Made by a program: the position numbers and the translations under genes. A stretch of 64,000 nt of DNA from the NCBI GenBank assembly GCA_028023455.1, contig JAQFVV010000207.1, forward strand, positions 333,208 through 397,207, written 5' to 3'. Positions within the stretch are counted from its first letter, which is position 1; every line of letters begins with the position of its first letter. The stretch comes from Epiperipatus broadwayi (lineage: Eukaryota; Onychophora; Udeonychophora; Euonychophora; Peripatidae). Positions 9,851 to 21,730 of the stretch are shown here, one piece after another. The notes under the pieces were generated by a model, which searched no databases, was not told the DNA's origin, and worked only from the letters and a program-made list of their open reading frames with translations.

Positions 9851-12619
9851 TGAAGTTTGAATGTCTTTCAGTATGAAAATGTCAGTCATCTTTTTTTTTC
9901 TTTCTTGCTTGATTTTGATAGTGGATATCTTAACATATAAAGCATTAAACTGTGTTGGTATGAGAATGATAATATTGGTCTAAAAATTGTTTATTATTAA
10001 TTATATTATGTAAGATTATGAATTGACTTTATTCATTTTGAAATGTATATGTAAATAATAAAGCATATACTTTTGAATAAAATTATTTTTTTTATTATAT
10101 GTATTTTCATTACTGCATCCATAATAATAAATTATGAACAATACTACTAAATGTCTAATGTCTCAAATATATTTGCTTTTATTTATATACTATTATATTT
10201 GAAAGATATGTATGAAAATATATTTCCAATGTAATATAGCGAGAATGTATTATAAATTGTTTAATTTGTGCTAGAATGAAAGAGTGGTATTTGTAATCAA
10301 AACGTAAATATTTGTTATATGTAATAATTGTGAAATTTTTTTTTTATTAATCATTATTGTGCAATATGATTTTTTTTTATATTTATGGAGCACTAGCTAG
10401 ATATAAAGGATGAATATAAGATATTGCTATGGTTACTAGGACATAAATGGGAAAAGTTCTCTCTTATTTTTAGCTTCAACCAAGCACATCTAAATTACTT
10501 TACATGCATTTTCTTTTTATTTATTTTAAAATTATATAGTTAAATGAACAAAATGATGGGATGAAAAGTAACAATATTTGTCCAGAAACTGGACAGGATT
10601 GTTGAATTTGGGAGAGGTGATGATTTAGGTAAAATATGAAAATTAATTTGTGGTATTTCAAACAATCGGAATGGTTTTTTTTTTTCATTTTAAAAAACGA
10701 TATTACCTATATTTCAATAGTGAGATTTAAATTTTAACAACAGAAAAATGTTCACAAAGATTATATAGTCACCTAATGATATAATTTTATAAGCTTGATG
10801 TAATTTATACACAGGATAAAAGCCAGTTTAATTTCCATAGCTTCCACAGCTGTTCCCCCATAAAGTTTCATGAATTGATTACTTGTTAAATAAAAGGATC
10901 TACATTGCATGGTTGTGGATATAAATTAGTGTTCGTACACTTATAATATTATATCATTCAAATATCTGCTGAATGAGAAAATAATCTAGATATTTGGAAA
11001 ATATTGGAATTAACAAAATGTGTTTTGAATCTTATAGCTTTTCATAACATTTCTACTTTCTCTGGAATAACAATACCGCAGATCACAATTAAAAGAATAA
11101 ACATTAAAATCATGGTACTATTTTTGAATTACCATATTTAAAGACTATTATTTAGGTTGTTTTCTTATATTTATCATTTTTTTGCTATTTATTTTCTCTT
11201 GATTTAAAATGTATAGTGTTATTGATATGAATAGTTGTATAATTATAAGTTAATTAATAATCTATTCACACACCTAAAGATATAATAAAATGTTTCTTAA
11301 TTTAACTAGTGCAGCAGCAGATGTTTTATGTCTCTACCATTCAAGTCCTTCTTTCTACTTAAGAAACCCTCAACATATTCAAACTGATTGACAATTTCAG
11401 GTTGATAACCATCAAGTTCAAAAATATATGTGTGCGTGTATATATACACAAATAAAGTAGAAGTTATCTATGCCTTTACTACATCTTTTTCTGAGGTTAA
11501 TTTCTTTTTGAACCTTTTTTAATTTTCTTCTTTCATTAAGTAATAGAAGGCAAATCGATAACCGCTAGCAAACTTTCATATCAGAATTACTTATTAATTA
11601 TTCAGTTAGTAGCTTTTCGTGTCATTTTTTTCTTCTTTTAAAATAAACGATTGCCCTAAGGTACTCTCTAAAATAATATTAATCTTTTAATATTATATAA
11701 GACAATTACGATATACGTCCATTATGCATTCTTGAATCGATTAGATAATGAATTAAATATATATAATTTAGATAATCCTTATAATTTATTGGTATGCGAG
11801 CTGTGATAGCAATTTGGATTCATATTTAATAATAGCACAATTGAAATTAAATTTTTAAAAATGATTTAAGATAAAAGAAAAAAGAGACAAAGTTATAAAA
11901 TTCAAAAAATAGAAAAAAAAAGTTAAATTTGTTAGATAAGAAATATTTATAAATATGCTAAATAATCTAATCTGAAATAAAAGATGAATTATACAAAAAA
12001 AAATTAATTAAATAAAATCGAATCGATAAGAATTCAAATATAAAGGTTACCTAGAACAAAATGGGAAAATATAAATATAATAATACAGAAGATAATATGG
12101 TTAAAAAGCTTAATAAGAATTTGAGATATTAAACAATTAGAGATAGGCAGTACAATTTGAAATTAAATAGAGGGAATTGTTGAATAAAGAGTTTGGGTGG
12201 AAAAAACAGAAGGTTGTAAATAAAGTAACTTAACAAAGGTATTAAAAAATAGGCAAAGTTAATAGAAAAGTAAAATTAGGTAATTGTAAAAGTAAAGAAA
12301 AAGAAAATGCAAAAATTATAAAAGAAACTAAGACTGACACATACAAAGCAATAAGATTTCAATCAAGTTAGAAAAGACTTAAAAAAACAACAAAGTTTTA
12401 GAATATTAGAATTGATAAATATACTAATTTACTAGAAGAGATTGAAATATGATAATTTTAGAATGCTGAAAGTAATTCAGGAGACAAATTTTTAATTTAA
12501 TAGATTGACTTTTTTTTTTATTTGATGAGATTTGCTGTAGCACAATTAAAACAAAAAAAAAAAATAGAATATTAATATTGAAAAAATAAGAGATAGAATA
12601 TTAATAACGATATTTAATA

Positions 12620-12690
12620 ATAATAATATAATATTAAATACGCTTAACGTATATAGTGAAATTAATAGCGTATTTAATATTACATTATTA
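12620..12690. repeat. Short inverted repeat
   Basis: The left arm, ending ATATTAAATACGCT near 12643, pairs with the right arm AGCGTATTTAATATTACATT from 12667. There are about 24 bp per arm and a loop of about 23 bases. No function is assigned. Confidence 0.5.
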
Positions 12691-12718
12691 TCAATAGTGA
12701 AGAAAAATCGGAAATTAC

Positions 12719-12719
<1 letters not shown>

Positions 12720-12760
<41 letters not shown>
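12720..12760. repeat. (AAT)n microsatellite
   Basis: About 13 uninterrupted trinucleotide units. The tyrosine-rich frame on the minus strand here is only this repeat translated. Confidence 0.9.
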
Positions 12761-13659
12761 CAGCCATTCTTAAACAAGTATAGCTATTTCAACTCCATCC
12801 CCGCTCAAAACAACAAAAAGAAAGGAAAGAGAAATACTGTACTACTCAAGAAATGAGTTTCGAGATGTCTATACAAACATTAGTTTTGCACAGACAATAA
12901 CAACCCAATCTGCGAACCACAAATACGTTCACGCATAGAACACTGTTCCATTTTTCTGCTTATTTGAAGACTGCTGGACAGTCGAAACTGTAAGGAAAAT
13001 AAAGAAGTTTTTAAGAAAATTTGATTGCATTGAAGTGTATGTGAAAGAAGTATTATTTATGATGTCTTTTAATTTTTTTCAGCAGAAAGTCCGGAGATTA
13101 ATTTTTGTTTCCTTATTTTGCAAAGACGTTAAATAGAACAACTTATTTTATTTTATAATAGATTATAAAAATAAATTTATAAGTTGACCCTTGAAAATCA
13201 ATTTATAATAATGTGATATTGATAAATACTGAACAAATGAATATGTAAAACTTTACGATCGGAGGGTACTGAAAAGTGTTTACTGAAAATTATTTATCTT
13301 TTTCAGATGCCGTTATTCATATGTTTTAAGAATGTGAGGTAGAGAGGATATTTTAAATATATCCACTAAGAAAATAGAAGAGATTTGTAAAACTAAATAA
13401 TCCTTCCACCAAACCAAATGGCAGTGAAAAATATATCAAAAAGATGTTTATCGTCCGTTTGTTTTAATATTTATTTAGCTGAGTTATAGTAGTAAAGTAA
13501 TTTATTATAACTGACTTTTTTTCTATGTGAGTTACCAAATCTCAGCAGAAAGACTATTTAGTGGAATTTGCTATATGTTTATAACTAATTTAACCAAAAC
13601 AAAAGCAGTATAAACGGATTGAGGAAATAAGATAGTCATGTAATAGTTTATTGGTTTAT

Positions 13660-13870
13660 CCCAAATCCTGAGACCACAGGATAGAAATGCCTATGGTTAT
13701 TAAATAATTAAGGACACCATAATATACAGAAACTGAACTGGTTTCAGATCTACATGATTATAAATACAATGTGGTTTGGATTGAAAACATTTATATGTTT
13801 TACAATTTGATAGTATAACATAGAGATCAGTGGTAGAAGCTGGAATAAAGGTGCATTATATCCTAAAAGT
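13660..13870 (-). repeat. Diverged family R copy, inverted
   Basis: Read on the minus strand, the blocks AATGTTTTCAATCCA, ATCATGTAGATCTGA and AACCAGTTCAGTTTC line up in order with family R blocks AATGTCTTCAAACCC, ATAGCTATATGGGTCTGA and ATCAGTTCAGTTTCA. The copy is old and has lost its ends. Confidence 0.45.
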
Positions 13871-14271
13871 CGATTCACCATCTTTCAAACTCAAAAAATT
13901 AATCAGCTAATTTTGGATAGAAAAGTAGAGTATAGGAATCTATTAAGCATTGTCATCGACATCTTACTTACTAAATATTTCAATAAGTGGAATAGAGAAA
14001 GGGAAAAAAAGTATGTTGTTAATTATCAGGAAGTTGACTAACTCATAAGAAAATTAGTAAGAATTAGGATTACACAAAGATTTTAAATACAATTATAAAA
14101 TTATTATCTTTTGGTTGTATAGAAAATAATTTTTTTACATTCTTTTATTTGACAAAAAATAGTGGAGTAATTAAAATCAAAAAGCAAAGAATGTACAGTG
14201 CAGAGATATGGATTAAGTAGAATTTGGGGAGAAATAACTTAGAAGGACATATTTAGAATTATACAATATCA

Positions 14272-14303
14272 AAGAGAGAGAGAGCGAGCGAGAGAGAGAG
14301 AGA
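14272..14303. repeat. (AG)n microsatellite
   Basis: About 32 bases of AG units, interrupted by two GAGC steps. It abuts the LINE fragment and tandem duplication that follow. Confidence 0.85.
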
Positions 14304-14310
14304 CTCCCAT

Positions 14311-14420
14311 ATATTATATGACGTCATTTCTCTTTTGGTAATAGTTACATCTTTTTTCTTATTGCATATTATATGACGTCATTTCTCTTTTGGTAATAGT
14401 TACATCTTTTTTCTTATTGC
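14311..14420. repeat. 55-bp direct tandem duplication
   Basis: The block beginning ATATTATATGACGTCATTTC at 14311 recurs from 14366 without visible change. The duplicated piece lies inside the LINE fragment, so it arose after that insertion. Confidence 0.88.
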
Positions 14421-14770
14421 ATAAATATTTTTTTACCAATATGAAGATGTTCCTTTACACTCTTGAGACTTTTATTGTCCTGTACAGATTTTCTGGCTAA
14501 TTCTAAATTATATTTTTGTATATCATTATCAAATCTTTTTATATTGTTTTATAAAATGCTGGATATTCAATCCTTCTTAATGGATCATTTTTATATATTT
14601 CTATATTCTTTCTTTCCTTCATAAATTGTCTTGTCTCAGTAAAAAGTTTACTGGCAATTGCTTTTTTTTTATGGGCCAGCTATTTTTGTTGCAGTTCTTA
14701 ATAGTGTATCAATTATCTTCTTATTATTTTTATTCAAGTATTCAAAATCTGTTCATATTTTATGTTTACC
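14311..14770 (-). mobile_element. RTE-clade LINE fragment (endonuclease-RT linker region)
   Basis: This segment aligns along its length with 34070-34460 of the longer RTE copy. Shared blocks include TTCTTATTGCA, CTTGAGACTTTTATT, GATATTCAATCCTT, CTTCATAAATT, TCTCAGTAAAAA and TTGTTGCAGTT. On the minus strand this is the region between the endonuclease and RT domains. It is too decayed to carry a frame. Confidence 0.75.
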
Positions 14771-14911
14771 TTAAAGTAAGAATGTGAGATACATTCAAAA
14801 ATTAATTAATTCACACTGTTTTATTTCTTGTTAAATATAAAAATCTTAATTGTGTTTAAAGAAAACAATTATTTTTGGATTTAAGCCACAGTAAATAAAA
14901 ACTTTATAATA

Positions 14912-15149
<238 letters not shown>

Positions 15150-15155
15150 TTTTAG

Positions 15156-15336
15156 TTTGTGATTATTATTATATTTTTGTAGTTTTATTGTTTTATGTCT
15201 ATTAGCTTTTTAGGCATTAATATTATGTGCTTCTTATTAAAAAATAATTTGTGATTATTATTATATTTTTGTAGTTTTATTGTTTTATGTCTATTAGCTT
15301 TTTAGGCATTAATATTATGTGCTTCTTATTAAAAAA
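15156..15336. repeat. 92-bp direct tandem duplication
   Basis: Unit 1 is 15156-15247 and unit 2 starts at 15248. Both begin TTTGTGATTATTATTATATT and end CTTATTAAAAAAT. No difference is apparent, so the duplication is recent. It lies directly beside the (TTA)n tract. Confidence 0.9.
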
Positions 15337-17090
15337 TGCATAAAAAATGATTTATACATTTTATTCTTTTAGTTATGCAAAGTGTGTTGTGGCCTACACA
15401 TTGGAATACACATTACAGTAATGGAGAGAATTAATTTGATTTGAAAATATATTTTAAATTCATTAAATGTTGTTATACTACTGAATTTGATCAACTTTAG
15501 AATTTCAGTTTAAATATATTTATTATGGGATAAACTAAATTTAAAAAAGTAAATAAATAAAAATTAATTATCTATTTCATAAACAATCTTAAAATTTAAA
15601 CTATTCAAATAACTAAAATTTTCTTTCTAAAACAACATTGTTCAATAGAATATTATACCGGACAAAAGCTTTAGACTCACATAAACTGACCGCCAGGGCG
15701 CCACTAGTCCGAAATTTGGAACTAGACATTTATTTTTAAGGGGTTACAGGATATGCGAATCGAATGCACCGGACTAATTCAATCAAGCAAATGAGATCTA
15801 TGTTTTGTTCAGTGAGTTAGAAAGGTAGCAACAGGAAACAAAATCAACTAAGTAAATGAATAAATAAATAATTTTATTAAAAGTATGATTAAATAAACAG
15901 AAATCTAAATAATAATCTTTAAAGCACATTTAAAATATGTACTACATGTATTTTCGTCAAAATTGAACTAAAATATTTATATGGCTTTGAGAGCGATTTC
16001 CTCTGCGTGAAAGAGTGCAAAATACTGGCAGTAGCAGAAGTATTAGTAAGAATACAGTGATCTCACATCAGACAAGGGAGGTTAGCTTCCTGCTTATAAC
16101 CCATAGTTAGAAAAAGAGATTTATGTCAAAACAGAAGAAATGCGAAGGTAGCTTCCAAAATATTAATAATAATAAAAAGGGTGTTGAAAGTTATTACTTT
16201 CAATCGATTGACCTCCCTCTGAGTGAGACAGGCTAGGAGCTCACGATCTACCTATAGAAAGGGTTAAAATGATCGTGCGTGCCCCTAATAAATGAATTGG
16301 AAGCTTTAAGAAATAAAACTAAAGACTATTATATTTTGTAATCGTCTATTACTAATAATTAAGGTCGCGACCTAAGTACGGCTAATAAAAATGGGTCACA
16401 AGCCAAAAGCCAATTAAATTAGTCTGTAATACCCAGACTGCGCTCTGTAATGACAAGGAATGTGAGATTAAAATAAGCTACTATCTTACTTACTAAGACT
16501 TAAATAGGACGGACAGTAATAGGTTTGACATTAGCACTCATTAAAAGAAAAAAAAATTATCAAGCACACAGAAAACGAATTACATAATATACAACTTGAA
16601 AAAAACATTTATATTTAAAAAGGGAACAAATCTAAGATAACATTATTTAAATTGCAAAAATGTAAGGTACCTTAACAATTTATTTCAATGCTAGTGCACT
16701 AGACTTCTTAGGTTAGTCCGTTTCTCTGGATTCACTGACGGTAGGCTTGGGCGAGTTGGTTAGTGGTTTTTTTGGAGCCGGTTCTTATGGCATTGTAGGC
16801 AGTTAATGTAGACACAGGACATCCGAAACTGTCCTGGTGAGAAGCTTAGCACATCATGGTAAAGAAAATATTCTTGCTGTAGGTTTAATGTTCATTCTAG
16901 CTAGAATAATTACTGGATCAGCTTTCAGAATATTCAGGAATCATTCTTTCCAAGTATTTTGGCAGGAATCGTGCAATTCTCCTGTCAGAGTTGGTGTCTG
17001 TCTCTTTGCGCTGGTGCAAGTATACTAGCTGATGCAAGTATTCTAGATTTTCTAAGATAATCCGAAGGCCTGATTAGAACTTGTTATCTG
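15337..17090. other. Less AT-rich block of unknown nature (about 15660-17060)
   Basis: The base composition from about 15660 is clearly less A+T-rich than its surroundings (for example CCGCCAGGGCGCCACTAGTC at 15690-15709). The complement of that site reads TGGCGCCC, which resembles a retroelement primer binding site. No protein motif, no second long repeat and no clear ends were found. A 63-residue frame at 16837-17028 looks accidental. It could be a solo retroelement remnant or part of an unrecognised gene. Confidence 0.35.
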
Positions 17091-18034
17091 AATCATATCT
17101 CCTAATTACAAAACTTTTTCTTTTTAATTAAAATTTAAAAATTCTCTATCTAGCTAACAATAGTTATCTAATTAACGAAATAAATTGCCCTTTACAGATC
17201 TAGGAATTAACTAATGAAAAATTCTTTTCTTTTTGTTTTCTTTCTTTTTTAATTATTCTTATCAATATAAATCCAAAATCTGTAAAGCAATCTATTTGTA
17301 CACTTTACTTTTACATAAATTTAATAAAAATAAAAAAAATCTTAGTTTTCTCTTTTTTTTTTTCAAAATTAAAATTAAACACCAAATATAACTGTGGTAT
17401 TAAAATATAATTCCCACACACATACATATATATTTGTACAAGCATTTAAAGAAACTTTTAATCAAGTTTTACAAACGAAACCTTATATAAAAATTTATTT
17501 TATTTTCTTCACCTCTATAAAACTATAATTTTTGTAATGGTGTCTTAAACATCCATTACAATATATAAAACATTTATTTAAATAATATTATAAAACAACC
17601 TTAACTTCAAATAACCATTTGAATAATAAAAATTATCATTTACAATTTTCCTTTAACCTTTTTTTGTATGAATTCCAATAAACCCATTGAATAAATTTTA
17701 GTTTTTGATTGGTCAGTTACAGAATCATTAATAAAAATATATTTGTCTCTTAAAATTATATTTGTTTCTGTTTAGTTTCTAAAATGCAAATTAATAATTG
17801 GTCTGATTGTTAATGTAAATGAAACATTTTTGAAAAATAAATTTCTATTTCTAATTGATGGAAATAATCTATAGTAGTCAACATAAAATGGATGTTTGTC
17901 ATCAAATTATAAGTTGCAACCCTATGTCTTGATTTTTTTTGTCATTTTTTTTTCTTATAAAATTAAATATTTTCTACTAAAGTCTAAATTATTATTTTAA
18001 AATAATTAATATTTCACAAACATTTTGTGAAAAA
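17091..18034. other. AT-rich non-coding stretch
   Basis: No ORF, RNA gene or transposon recognised. A short region near 17550-17620 (including AAAACATTTATTTA and TTCAAATAACCATTTGAA) resembles 19055-19125, suggesting an old dispersed repeat. Confidence 0.45.
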
Positions 18035-18560
18035 AGTAATCATCATCAACCATTATCAATCCACTGCAGGATGAAGGTCTCTCCAAGTTCAATCCATCTT
18101 TTCCTATCTTTAGCTTCTCTTCTCCACATCACCACTGCATAGTTTCTTATTTTGTCTATCCATCTCACATGTGGTACTCTTTCTGGGTCTTTTACAATCT
18201 CTTGGAATCTAGTTTAAAATTTCCAATTGTACATCTATTATCATCTCTTCTAGCAATATGTCCAGCCCAACTCCATTTCAGTCTTTTAATTTTTTCAATG
18301 AGGTCAGTAACACCTGTTTGTTCTCTTACCCATGGATTGTGTTTTTGATTGCTTCTTGTTACTCCCAACATGCACCTGTCCATACTTTTTTGAGTGGTCT
18401 GAAGTCTCTGTATTGCTCTTCTATTAAGTGTCCAGGTCTCAGATCTGTAAGTAAGAGCTCGCAAAACACATTTATTAAAAACCTTCATTTTCAAACACAT
18501 ATGCATATTTTCTTTTAGTATCAATTTATTTTTACCAAAAGCACTCCAATGTAATAAAAG
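18035..18560 (-). mobile_element. RTE-clade LINE, 3' end fragment
   Basis: The minus strand encodes the RT C-terminal tail characteristic of this family in frame 18192-18524: LTYRSETWTLNRRAIQRLQT, a short stretch around RCMLGVTR, then REQTGVTDLIEKIKRLKWSW and AGHIARRDDNR. The 3' terminus is ATCAATCCACTGCAGGATGA-type sequence (plus strand) flanked by CATCATCA, i.e. a (TGA)n-type tail as usual for RTE elements. It is severely 5'-truncated and dead. Confidence 0.85.
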
Positions 18561-20568
18561 TGTAAAAATGGTTAGAGCATATTTTAAAAATCAAAATGAA
18601 GAAAAAAAATTGTGAAAATCATTGACAGATGCTCTTTTCTAGAGAGAACAAGAAACAACCAATCAGAATTTAAAAATGCAGCGATTTGTTCATTGTTATA
18701 GCATTAATTTTAAATGCTATTGATTTATTGGTTGTAAAAAAATTATGATGATGCAGAATTATTCAATACAGCTTTTCCTATAAAATTCCTGTAAAATCAT
18801 CAAAACAACATTAAAATAGCAGTTAGAGAGCAGCTTAAAGCTGCAGACATATTGCTGCAATCTGTGATGTTAAACCATTAATTATATTCTCTCGTGATAA
18901 AGTAACTTTTAAATAGCCTGACATTTTTGTTCACATTTCACTTATGAGTGATAAATTAAATATGTGATACATTTTATAAAAAATGTCAAATAATTATGGT
19001 CTTTAAAAAATATTAAAACCATTATTTTCAAAAAGAACATTCATCAATATGATATACAAAACATTTATTTTAAGTAATATTTTAACACAAGCATACCTTC
19101 AAATATACATTTGAATTGAACACCATATAAATATGCAATCTATTAAGATTGTGTACTTACATAGTATCAAAAATGGCACAAACAAGGAAGATAAATAAAT
19201 CTTGCATATTGTCATGAATATGCAATTCATATAATGATATAGAGTAGTTCAATTTAATTTATAGTCTAATAAATCAGTTTGAAAAAAAAAAGATGGATTT
19301 AAGGTTTAAAGAAATGTTGCCTGATATTACCTCCAAATGGATTGACTATTTATTGTCAGATCCCAATCCATAATAGAAACATTCAGAATTCAGTTAGCAT
19401 CATTTCCTTTTGGCCCATTCTTGTCATTGAATACACATTATCTATTTATTACTGGTGAATGCTTAATCAGATCTAGATAAGATGGAATCTGGACTAGTCC
19501 ATTATTTGAATGCATGGTGAGATATGGTGATAATGAAGTTTGAAAAAAAAGACATTTGTATATAGAAGTGGAATAGATTGTGTTATGATGATGAAAGAAA
19601 TTGTAAAAATTGGAGCTGAAATCAATACTGATAAAGTGCAGATGTTTGAAGGAATTTATTTATATTGCAACTGGTTATAACTACAGCTTTGCTCGTGATA
19701 ATAAAATAAAAGATTGCAATTTAATTGATAATCAAAGTATATTTAAAGAATATTTATATGAAATAATAATACATCAGATGTCAACAGCAATTAAAAATCA
19801 CCACAACATTATTTATAAAATGCCTTCCAATAGTTATTTTTACCTGCTGTTGATAACTGATGTATTATTATTTCATGTAAATATTATTTAAATATATTTT
19901 AATTATCAACTCCATATTTTTTTAAATTCCACTAATGTAAGCAATTTCATAGTTATAGCAAAATACAATAAAATATGTTTATGTATTCACTGATTATCTT
20001 TAAAACCTTTTCTGCTATCACAAAATCTTATAAACAACTCAAAAATTCTCTTGCAACTCATGATTTCACTACTATACTCAATCTGAATTATTTCAAAGGT
20101 TTTGCCCATTTCTAAAATAAATTGAGTGTTGATGTGATGTCCATTGTGAGTTAGCAATACAAAAGACACTCATATTTCATGCTGTAACTTGAAATTTTTT
20201 GTAATGAATAGCTCTGCTTTGTAATTCTTTAGATAGTGATGCTGCTGGAAATATCTTAAAGTGAGAACCAATTATTGAGATACATCATATCTTTATGTCA
20301 GTATTTGGTGATAACATTTGTAATATTTTTATTTGGGAAGTTATAGTTTATGAATAATTTTCTTTCAGTGTGCTAATATTTTATAATATTATGAATTATT
20401 TCTCTGCATGATGTGTTTGTCATAGTAGAATGGAAGATATAAAGGTTCAAGTATGTGGATTGTAGATCAGCTTGATCATTCCCAGGATTCCAATGCAATA
20501 TGACTTTTATGACCTCATGAATATTTTAAATAGAATATTTTATATATATTGAATCCAGATATAATATA
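18561..20568. other. AT-rich non-coding stretch
   Basis: No gene or RNA recognised. The open frames at 19610-19891 (plus, 93 codons) and 19987-20169 (minus) have AT-driven composition (Ile, Asn, Tyr, Lys) and no motif. Confidence 0.5.
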
Positions 20569-21290
20569 TGGGATCTGAACACAGACTTTCATACTCCCTT
20601 TAGCCATCCACTCTATCTCTTACAATTGATAACACAATGTGAAAAAGATAAATGATTTCAAATATATGCATTTCATGCTGAACCAGCACTCATAAGTTGG
20701 TCTAGACCACTATCTCTCACACAAATATATAATCAGTTCTTGGTTTATATCAAGGTAGAAAATTGAACAGTCTTCAATCTGCTTCATTCTCCAACTCTTC
20801 AGACTTTTATACCACTGAAAATCTGATATTGTGATGCCCAAAGACATTGTTAATATTATTACATTTAAAACATTTCAAATTTAGCTTGTATCCTGCTCAA
20901 CTCTCTTCTGTGTATTTAGGTGAACAAGGTTCTACACATGAGGGGTCAGATTTAAAGTCAACATGGGCATCACGATAACATTGGCATTAATAAGGGATTT
21001 GGGTATTCCATTATCAGATTTTTAGTGGCATGTCTGGCTAAAGAGTTGGCGGGTAAAATAGAAGAAGCCTGTCCATTAAAACATGAAAATTTGCTAAGTT
21101 AATATAAATTGAGTGCTGATTATATATAGATGTGGGAGATAGTGAGCTGGACCAACTGGTGACTACTGGTTTAGCATGAAATATGTATATTGGAGATAAT
21201 GTATTTTTTTGCATATGTGTGATCACATTTTCAATTGTATAAGATAGAGTGGTATCTGAAGGGAGTTTGAAAGTTTGTATTCAAAGGCCT
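20569..21290. repeat. Large imperfect inverted repeat (hairpin element), about 720 bp
   Basis: The left arm (about 20569-20880) pairs with the right arm (about 20960-21290). Matching blocks include CATACTCCCTTTAGCCATCC, TTTCATGCTGAACCAG, AGTTGGTCTAGACCACTATC and AAAATCTGATA on the left, each with a close complement in order on the right. The loop is about 80 bp. There is no ORF. The arms are clearly diverged, so the structure is old. A fragment with the same TTTCATGCTGAACCA block occurs at about 49225. Confidence 0.78.
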
Positions 21291-21404
21291 CATAAAAAAT
21301 AAACTAGTTGCTTACTTTGCTATTAAAAATAATATTTTAATTTATTTTGGTACATTTTCCCATTTATGTTATATCTTGTTACATTATCATATAATTTACC
21401 AACA

Positions 21405-21730
21405 ACAACTATATATTGCAGAATAAAAGATATTCCAAGTTTAAACCAGTTCTCATTTATAACATTTCTCTTTCACCCATACCAACCAACTTTCTTCTTT
21501 AATCCATCCATTTTAAGTGTTGTTTTCTTCTAAAATGTTTCCCATTGAAATTTAGTTTAAAACATTAATTATCTATTGAATATTGCTGCTGGCAACCTGA
21601 GTCAGGCTCCATTGTGGTCTCTTAATTATTTCAATGGTGTCAGTAATATCCATTTGTTGTCTCATCCAAGTATTTCTCTACTGTATAGGTTCAGGGCATT
21701 GTATTATTTTTACATCCACATGAAACGCAG
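21405..21730 (-). mobile_element. Ancient RTE-like LINE 3' end
   Basis: Heavily diverged but collinear with the 18035 and 27787 copies. Examples are TCCAAGTTTAAACCAG, AATCCATCCATTTTA, TTTAGTTTAAAAC, TTTCAATGGTGTCAGTAATA and CATTTGTTGTCTCATCCA versus TCAATGAGGTCAGTAACA and TGTTTGTTCTCTTACCCA. No frame survives. Confidence 0.55.

Larger units (their letters stand above)
9851..13650. other. AT-rich non-coding stretch with purine-biased part
   Basis: No coding region or RNA gene seen. From about 11840 to 12560 the plus strand is strikingly A/G-rich with few C, which could be a heavily decayed coding region or simple sequence. Contains an imperfect hairpin (12620-12690) and a short (AAT)n tract (12720-12760). 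Confidence 0.5.

Noticed and set aside
12546-12767. Tyrosine-rich minus-strand frame
   Set aside because: It is the (AAT)n microsatellite and flanking AT sequence in translation.
16837-17028. 63-codon plus-strand frame
   Set aside because: No motif and no repeat support; within a compositional island where short chance frames are expected.
18258-18518. Plus-strand frame of 86 codons (and a similar one at 28011-28214)
   Set aside because: Both lie antisense to RTE C-terminal tails and resemble each other only for that reason.
19610-19891. 93-codon plus-strand frame
   Set aside because: Ile/Asn/Tyr/Lys-rich composition typical of AT-rich noise; no motif.
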